Positions 59,261 through 64,000 of a stretch of DNA of 64,000 nucleotides are shown here, piece by piece (the stretch's first letter is position 1; each line of letters begins with the position of its first letter). The notes beneath the pieces were generated by a model. The model saw nothing but the letters and a program-made list of their open reading frames with translations. It searched no databases and had not been told where the DNA came from. Location of the stretch: positions 62,001 through 126,000 of the forward strand of contig NZ_JBNGEN010000003.1 in NCBI RefSeq assembly GCF_049977365.1, given 5' to 3'. The DNA is from Brachymonas sp049977365 (GTDB lineage Bacteria; Pseudomonadota; Gammaproteobacteria; Burkholderiales; Burkholderiaceae_C). The translations under genes and the position numbers were made by a program.

Positions 59261-59749
59261 ATGGACGTGTCACACCTGCAGGAGCGGCCGGATCAGGCAG
59301 CTCCACGACCCATCGTCATCGACACCAACATCGTGCTCGATCTGTTCGTCTTCGACGATGCGGCGGTGGTTCCCCTGCGCGAGGCCCTGGCCGCCGGGCA
59401 GCTTCACTGGATCGCCGTGCCCCGCATGCGCGACGAGCTCGAACGGGTGCTGGCCTATGCCCAGATCGCGCCGCGCATGGCCTGGCATGGACGCGAGGCT
59501 GCCGGCGTGCTGGCCCAGTGGGATGCCCATGCGCACCTGCAGCCTCCGGCACCGCGCTGCCACGCCATCTGCAAGGATGCCGACGACCAGTGCTTCATCG
59601 ACCTGGCCGTGGCCCATCGCGCCCTCTTGCTGAGCAAGGACGGCTACGTGCTGCGCCTGCGCAAGCGCCTGGCACGGCACAGCGGGGTGGCTGTGGCACG
59701 CACGCTGTCCGAAGCCCTGCAGGTCTCGCGCACATTCGGCGGCGCCTGA
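59261..59749 (+). CDS. PIN-domain protein, putative orphan toxin (COG1569-like)
   Basis: 162 aa. A PIN nuclease fold is suggested by VIDTNIVLDLFVFDDAAV with Asp near residue 21, PRMRDELERVL with the conserved Glu, and KDADDQCFIDLAVA with two acidic residues near 110-115. PIN toxins cleave RNA. No antitoxin gene is visible next to it: the upstream gene is a lipoprotein and the downstream is convergent. It may be a solitary RNase. Confidence 0.85.
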   Translation: MDVSHLQERPDQAAPRPIVIDTNIVLDLFVFDDAAVVPLREALAAGQLHWIAVPRMRDELERVLAYAQIAPRMAWHGREAAGVLAQWDAHAHLQPPAPRCHAICKDADDQCFIDLAVAHRALLLSKDGYVLRLRKRLARHSGVAVARTLSEALQVSRTFGGA

Positions 59750-59784
59750 GCGCGGCGGGCTGTGGCTGCGTCTGGGGGAGGGGG

Positions 59785-60363
59785 TCAGCGCCGTGCGAAG
59801 GTGGTGACCAGCTGGCCGCTGGCGATCTGGTGGGACCGAATGGCATCGGCGACCGAGGCAGCAGGCGCTCCCGCCGGCAGCCCGAGCGAGGCCACATCCA
59901 GCGCATGAACCGTGAGCACATAGCGGTGAGCATGGTCGCCCGGGGGCGGGCAGGCCCCGCCGTAGTCGGCACTGCCGAAATCGTTGCGGCCCTGGTGGGC
60001 TCCGGGAGGCAGCAGGGCTGCATCCGCCCGTCCGGCTCCTTCGGGCAGCGAGGTCGTCGCAGCCGGGAGGTCGTACACCACCCAGTGCCACCAGCCGCCG
60101 GGATGGGGAGCATCGGGATCGTGCAGGGTAATGGCGTAGCTCCGGGTGCCAGCAGGCGCATGCGCCCACTGCAGGGCAGGGGAGAGGTTGGCGCCGGTGC
60201 ACCCGTGGCCACGATAGACCTGCCGCAGCGGCAGCGTGCCGCCGGGGTGCAGATCGGGGCTGGATACGGTCAGGGCCGGCCGGGCCTGTGCGGGGGATGC
60301 CAGGGGCAGGACCGTGCACAGCAGCAGGGAGCCTGTCAGATGGCGCAGGGGATGCAGCATCAC
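59785..60363 (-). CDS. YbhB/YbcL family (PEBP/Raf kinase inhibitor-like) secreted protein
   Basis: 192 aa with a signal peptide (hydrophobic 8-24, cleavage near SPAQA). The PEBP ligand pocket is seen as DPDAPHPGGWWHWVVYDLP with the DPDAP motif, and the later GGACPPPGDHAHRYVLTVHALDV. Function in bacteria is unclear. It is convergent with the PIN gene. Confidence 0.92.
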   Translation of the reverse strand: MMLHPLRHLTGSLLLCTVLPLASPAQARPALTVSSPDLHPGGTLPLRQVYRGHGCTGANLSPALQWAHAPAGTRSYAITLHDPDAPHPGGWWHWVVYDLPAATTSLPEGAGRADAALLPPGAHQGRNDFGSADYGGACPPPGDHAHRYVLTVHALDVASLGLPAGAPAASVADAIRSHQIASGQLVTTFARR

Positions 60364-60450
60364 GATTCTCCAGGGGAGCGGGGGCGTTCCCGCAGGGAGA
60401 TCATGCGCCGTGCCGGGGTGCCCTGCAAGCCCGGCGCGGCGGAGGCAGGG

Positions 60451-60834
60451 TCAGGCCTGCTGCGTGGGGATGTGGTGGCGCAGCTCGACTTGCTGGTTGC
60501 GCTCGTTCACGAAGACCAGGCTCGGCTCGTGGCCGGCGATCTCGGAGGAGTCGAGCTGCACGAAGGCCGCAATGATGACCAGATCGCCCACGGCGGCGCG
60601 GCGTGCGGCCGAGCCGTTGAGGGAGATGATGCCGCTGCCGCGTTCGGCCTTGATGGCATAGGTGGTCAGGCGTTCGCCGTTGTCCACGTTCCAGATGTCG
60701 ATCTGCTCGAACTCATGGATGCCGGAGGCTTCCAGCAGGTTCTCGTCGATTGCGCAGGAGCCTTCGTAGTGCAGCTCGCAGTGGGTGACGGTGGCGCGGT
60801 GAATCTTGCCGCTCAGGAGGGTATGTTGTGCCAT
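60451..60834 (-). CDS. panD: Aspartate 1-decarboxylase PanD proenzyme
   Basis: 127 aa, typical length. The self-cleavage site is EGS at 24-26: Gly25-Ser26 cleavage generates the pyruvoyl group. Conserved IHRATVTHCELHYEGSCAID and IWNVDNGERLTTYAI are present, as is LNGSAARRA. The enzyme makes beta-alanine for pantothenate and CoA. No panB or panC next to it. Confidence 0.96.
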   Translation of the reverse strand: MAQHTLLSGKIHRATVTHCELHYEGSCAIDENLLEASGIHEFEQIDIWNVDNGERLTTYAIKAERGSGIISLNGSAARRAAVGDLVIIAAFVQLDSSEIAGHEPSLVFVNERNQQVELRHHIPTQQA

Positions 60835-60937
60835 GGCTCGGGAAACCGGGGTAATGCTGAAAAAAGCCGCATTCTAGGACAAGGCCCCCAACCTTGCCAG
60901 TGCGGGGCACGGGCGCCCGCTCCGGGCGCGGGCGCCC

Positions 60938-62683
60938 TCAGGCGGCTGGCAGGGCCACGGCCGCACGGGCCACGGCCTCGGCGACCTTGATGCCGTCGAC
61001 TGCGGCGGACAGGATGCCGCCGGCGTAGCCGGCCCCTTCGCCCGCGGGATAGAGGCCGGGCAGGCCGGGACTTTCCAGGGTGGTGGCGTCGCGGTCGATA
61101 TGCAGGGGCGAGGAGGTGCGGGTTTCCACGCCGGTGAGCATGGCATCGGCCCAGTCGTAGTCCCGGATCTTGCGACCGAAGGCCGGCAGGGCCTCGCGCA
61201 TGGCCTCGGTGGCATAGGCGGGCAAGGCGTGGGTCAGGTCGGTGAGTGTCACGCCCGGACGGTACGAGGGGGACACCTCGCCGAGACGGGTGGACGGGCG
61301 CTGGGCCAGAAAGTCCCCCACGGTCTGGGCCGGGGCCTTGTAGCAGCTGCCTCCGAGCACGTAGGCCTGGCTTTCCAGAATGCGCTGCAGCGCAATGCCG
61401 GCAAGCGGGTGGACGGGCGTGCGGGCATCGCCCACGCCATCGCGCTCCAGCACAGAAGCGGGCAGGGCCTCGGCCTGTGCCAGGGCCTCGTGGGCCGGGA
61501 TGTCGGTGCGCAGCACGGGAAAGTCGGCCGGGGTGATGCCGACGACCATGCCCGCGTTGGCATTGCGCTCGGCGCGGCTGTACTGGCTCATGCCGTTGGT
61601 GACCACGCGGCCCGGTTCGCTGGTGGCGGCCACCACGGTGCCGCCGGGACACATGCAGAAGCTGTAGACGGCGCGGCCGTTGGCGGCGTGATGGACCAGC
61701 TTGTAGTCGGCGGCACCGAGCAGCGGATGGCCAGCGTGCACGCCCCAGCGGGCGCGGTCGATGAGGCCCTGGGGATGTTCGATGCGGAAGCCGACCGAGA
61801 AGGGCTTGGCATGCATGGGCACGCCCTGCTCGTGGAGCATGGTGAAGGTGTCGCGTGCGCTGTGGCCCAGGGCCATGACGGCCTGCCGTGCGGGCAGCTC
61901 ATAGGCACTGCCCGTGGATGCGTCGAGCACCTGCAGGGCACGCAGGCTGCCGTCGGCAGCGGTCACGAGGCCGGTGACGCGCTGCTCGAACCGGATCTCG
62001 CCTCCGAGGCGCTCGATGTCGTGGCGGATGTTCTCCACCACCTTGACGAGCCGGAAGGTGCCGATGTGGGGGCGGGCGACGTAGAGAATGTCCTCGGGAG
62101 CTCCGGCGCGGACGAATTCCTCCATCACCTTGCGGCCGAGGTGGCGCGGGTCCTTGATCTGGCTGTAGAGCTTGCCGTCGCTGAAGGTGCCGGCGCCGCC
62201 TTCGCCGAACTGCACGTTGCTCTCGGGCGTGAGCTCCTGGCGGCGCCACAGTCCCCAGGTGTCCTGCGTGCGCTGGCGCACGGTCCGGCCGCGTTCGAGC
62301 ACGATGGGGCGCAGGCCCATCTGGGCCAGACACAGCGCGGCGAGCATGCCGCAGGGGCCGAAGCCCACCACCACCGGCCGGTCCTGCAGCGCGGCCGGCG
62401 CCGTCACGGGCATGTGCCACGTCATGTCGGGAGTGGGCTGCACGTGCGCATGAGAGGCAAGGCGGGCCAGCACCGTGGCCTCGTCCTCGGGGCTGTCGGC
62501 CGCGAGGGCCACGTCGAGGATGTAGACCTTCTGCAGGTGCTTCTTGCGTGCGTCGAAGCTGCGCTTGTGCACCTGCACGGTGGCAAGGGCCGTGGCAGGC
62601 AGGGCGAGCACGGCAGCGGCTGCGTCGCGCAGCGCGGCGTCGTCCGCGTCGAGGGGAAGACGGATTTCGGAGAGTCGGATCAT
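60938..62683 (-). CDS. Uncharacterised FAD-dependent dehydrogenase (large, COG2509-like)
   Basis: 581 aa from ATG 62683 (MIRLSEIRLPL). The N-terminal about 85 residues are a small alpha/beta domain, then the FAD-binding VVVGFGPCGMLAALCLAQMG motif with ERG at the end of the second strand, SNVQFGEGGAGTFSDGKLYSQIKD, and the late AGEGAGYAGGILSAAVDGIKVAEA. Typical of the broadly conserved large NAD(P)/FAD oxidoreductase family of unknown substrate. rnpB lies divergent just upstream. Confidence 0.9.
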   Translation of the reverse strand: MIRLSEIRLPLDADDAALRDAAAAVLALPATALATVQVHKRSFDARKKHLQKVYILDVALAADSPEDEATVLARLASHAHVQPTPDMTWHMPVTAPAALQDRPVVVGFGPCGMLAALCLAQMGLRPIVLERGRTVRQRTQDTWGLWRRQELTPESNVQFGEGGAGTFSDGKLYSQIKDPRHLGRKVMEEFVRAGAPEDILYVARPHIGTFRLVKVVENIRHDIERLGGEIRFEQRVTGLVTAADGSLRALQVLDASTGSAYELPARQAVMALGHSARDTFTMLHEQGVPMHAKPFSVGFRIEHPQGLIDRARWGVHAGHPLLGAADYKLVHHAANGRAVYSFCMCPGGTVVAATSEPGRVVTNGMSQYSRAERNANAGMVVGITPADFPVLRTDIPAHEALAQAEALPASVLERDGVGDARTPVHPLAGIALQRILESQAYVLGGSCYKAPAQTVGDFLAQRPSTRLGEVSPSYRPGVTLTDLTHALPAYATEAMREALPAFGRKIRDYDWADAMLTGVETRTSSPLHIDRDATTLESPGLPGLYPAGEGAGYAGGILSAAVDGIKVAEAVARAAVALPAA

Positions 62684-62778
62684 GGCAATGCGGCCCGTGT
62701 CGATCGGGCAGGGCAAAGCAAATGATGATGGCACAGGCCTATCGTTTTGTCACGCGCTGAGGGATAATCTGCCGCCGT

Positions 62779-63112
62779 GAAGCCCGCCAGACCGCCGCTG
62801 GTGCCATCGTGGAAACACGGCACTGGAGGAACGTCCGGACTGCACAGGACAGCGCAGGAGGTAACACCTCTCCACCGAAGGCCGCAAGGCGCAAGGTGAG
62901 GATCAGAGCAACAGAGACGAGTCCGGGCTTCGGCCCGGGGTGAAACGGGCAATCTCTGCGCGCAGCAATGCCAAGTAGGCCAGCGTCGATGTGGTTCCGC
63001 AGAGCTGGCGGGTAGGCAGCACCGAGCCGGTGGGGTGACCCCCGGCCCAGATGAATGGCGGTCACGCGCGGGGCAACCCGCGTGCACAGAATCCGGCTTA
63101 TCGGCGGGCTTC
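62779..63112 (+). ncRNA. rnpB: RNase P RNA (class A)
   Basis: The 5' end GAAGCCCGCC pairs with the 3' end GGCGGGCTTC (P1). Conserved cores are visible: GAGGAACGTCCGGACTGCAC-like CR-I, the ACAGAGACGAG region, the AGATGAATGGC stretch near 63050 and ACAGAATCCGGCTTAT at the 3' side. It is the ribozyme that matures the 5' ends of tRNAs. Confidence 0.96.
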
Positions 63113-63135
63113 ACTTCTTCGTTTTTTCTTTTTTC

Positions 63136-63163
63136 CCGTTCCGGGCCCGAGGGGGCGGAACGG
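63136..63163 (+). terminator. Hairpin downstream of rnpB
   Basis: CCGTTCCG and CGGAACGG form an 8-bp stem with a 12-nt loop, 24 bases after the rnpB end, followed by TTTGTTG. A T-rich stretch (GTTTTTTCTTTTTTCC) lies just before it. Either could mark the end of the rnpB transcript. Confidence 0.5.
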
Positions 63164-63217
63164 TTTGTTGTCCCCGGAGCGGCCTACGCGGCTGCTTTTT
63201 CGGCATCGAGGTTGCGC

Positions 63218-64000
63218 ATGGCAGTCCCCGGTGGGGCAGGAACGGCCGGTATTCCTATTCCGGCTGGGGTCGCCCCTTCTTCTTCCGATTCTTCCCTTTC
63301 ATTCCATGATGCTGTTCCGCCGCAGCCACCCGTGTCGGGTCTGCAGGTGGCGGTTCTGCTCTTGGTGTTCGGGCTGGCGTGGCTGGCTGTGCTGGGGGGC
63401 ACGGCGCTGGTGCCGCCCATGGACAACATCGAGCAGCTCGACTGGGTGCGCTCGCTGCAGTGGGGCTACTACAAGCATCCCCCGCTGCCCACGGCGCTGC
63501 TCTGGCCCTGGGTGCAGCTGTTCGGGCTGAACGGCTGGGTGACCTATGTGCTGGGCACCGTGGTCACCCTGCTGGCGCTGGGGCTGCTGTGGCAGATGCT
63601 GCGGGACATGGCGGGCAGCCGCCTGGCCACGCTGGCCCTGCTCGCGGTGCTGTGCATCACCTTCTATGCCGGACGCCTGTACTACTACAACCACAACACG
63701 GTGCTGCTGCTGGGCACGGTGGCCAGCGCGGCCTGTGCGTGGCAGGCCTTCGGCGGGACGGGGCGGCGGCTGGGCTGGTGGCTGCTGCTCGGGTTTGCGC
63801 TGGGCATCACGGCGCTGGGCAAGTACCAGATTGGCCTGAGCGTGCTGAGCCTGATCGCCTTCGCGCTGCATGAGCGCTCCTGGCGCAGGCCGGAGCAGCT
63901 GCGCGGGCTGCTGCTGGCCGGCGGGGTGTCGGCTCTGGTGTTCGTGCCCCATGTGCTGTGGCTGGTGCGTTCGCACGGCGAGGCGATGGACTATGCGCTG
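63218..64000 (+). CDS. Glycosyltransferase family 39/ArnT-like membrane protein, 3' truncated by the window
   Basis: The frame from ATG 63218 stays open to base 64000 (261 codons). After a 45-residue Ser/Pro-rich N-terminus come a membrane helix and the GT-C motif PPMDNIEQLDWVRSLQWGYY (the Asp is the candidate catalytic residue), HPPLPTALLWPW, then RLYYYNHNTVLL and more helices. Such proteins transfer sugars from polyprenyl phosphates to lipid A, proteins or glycans; the acceptor cannot be told. Confidence 0.85.
   Translation, partial: MAVPGGAGTAGIPIPAGVAPSSSDSSLSFHDAVPPQPPVSGLQVAVLLLVFGLAWLAVLGGTALVPPMDNIEQLDWVRSLQWGYYKHPPLPTALLWPWVQLFGLNGWVTYVLGTVVTLLALGLLWQMLRDMAGSRLATLALLAVLCITFYAGRLYYYNHNTVLLLGTVASAACAWQAFGGTGRRLGWWLLLGFALGITALGKYQIGLSVLSLIAFALHERSWRRPEQLRGLLLAGGVSALVFVPHVLWLVRSHGEAMDYAL

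Noticed and set aside
1..64000. CRISPR arrays, tRNA or rRNA genes, intact insertion sequences, prophage
   Set aside because: None was seen on either strand; the only mobile trace is the IS30 stump at about 22.9 kb.

Overview
This GC-rich (mid-60s % by eye) window looks like a Betaproteobacterium of the order Burkholderiales. The evidence is the gene set: a PhaM-like PHB granule protein, DUF3567 and DUF3108 proteins, PurU, the pilT/pilU pair divergent from yggS, a class-A RNase P RNA, a PgaBCD exopolysaccharide operon and a complete nos operon. A Lautropia-like organism is a guess, not shown. Both ends cut genes: pgaB at base 1 and a family-39-type glycosyltransferase at base 64000.

Layout. 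1-3.4 kb: pgaB (3' part)-pgaC-pgaD for poly-N-acetylglucosamine biofilm polysaccharide. 3.6-5.8 kb: a CorA-type transporter with a recent-looking 3' nonsense codon, and hemB. 6.0-7.9 kb: a two-gene accessory unit (RHH/DUF1413 antitoxin-like protein plus an unrecognised 470-aa protein). 8.1-21.6 kb: one long cobalamin operon under a cobalamin riboswitch, with the CbiMNQO cobalt transporter, CobM, a His-rich CbiX, CobH, CbiD, an O6-methylguanine methyltransferase, a sirtuin, CbiET, CobI, CbiG, CobE, CobJ and a CbiW-like ferredoxin. Most junctions overlap by a few bases. This is the early-cobalt (anaerobic) route to the corrin ring; no CbiJ/CobK reductase is present here.

21.7-24.0 kb is a small mobile/defence patch: an AT-richer phospholipase-D-fold protein, the 3' stump of an IS30-type transposase, and a DUF1778/GNAT (TacA/TacT-like) toxin-antitoxin pair with a perfect palindromic operator. 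24-26.2 kb holds a large glycosyltransferase-methyltransferase fusion. 26.4-40.7 kb is mostly housekeeping: pilU, pilT, yggS, an aminotransferase, LysR, purU, DUF3567, DUF3108, a FAH-family enzyme, a DUF2946/PCu(A)C copper pair, phaM and pirin.

40.7-51.4 kb: nosZ-nosR-nosD-nosF-nosY-nosL-nosL2 (minus strand) with a divergent apbE/nosX and an FNR-type box in the nosZ leader. Together they would reduce N2O to N2: NosZ is the copper enzyme, NosR the flavin/iron-sulfur electron donor flavinylated by NosX, NosDFY the ABC-type maturation system and NosL the copper chaperones.

51.5-64 kb: a class II glutamine amidotransferase, a Cys-rich CWC protein, then a compact four-gene unit (small membrane protein, divergent Lgt-like membrane protein, lipoprotein, radical SAM protein resembling the MJ0619/Tes tetraether-synthase family). 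This last unit is my best candidate for an undescribed lipid-modifying system. It is followed by rlmL, a lipoprotein, an orphan PIN-domain protein, a YbhB-like protein, panD, a large FAD oxidoreductase, rnpB and the partial glycosyltransferase. All family names were assigned by reading motifs, not by database search.
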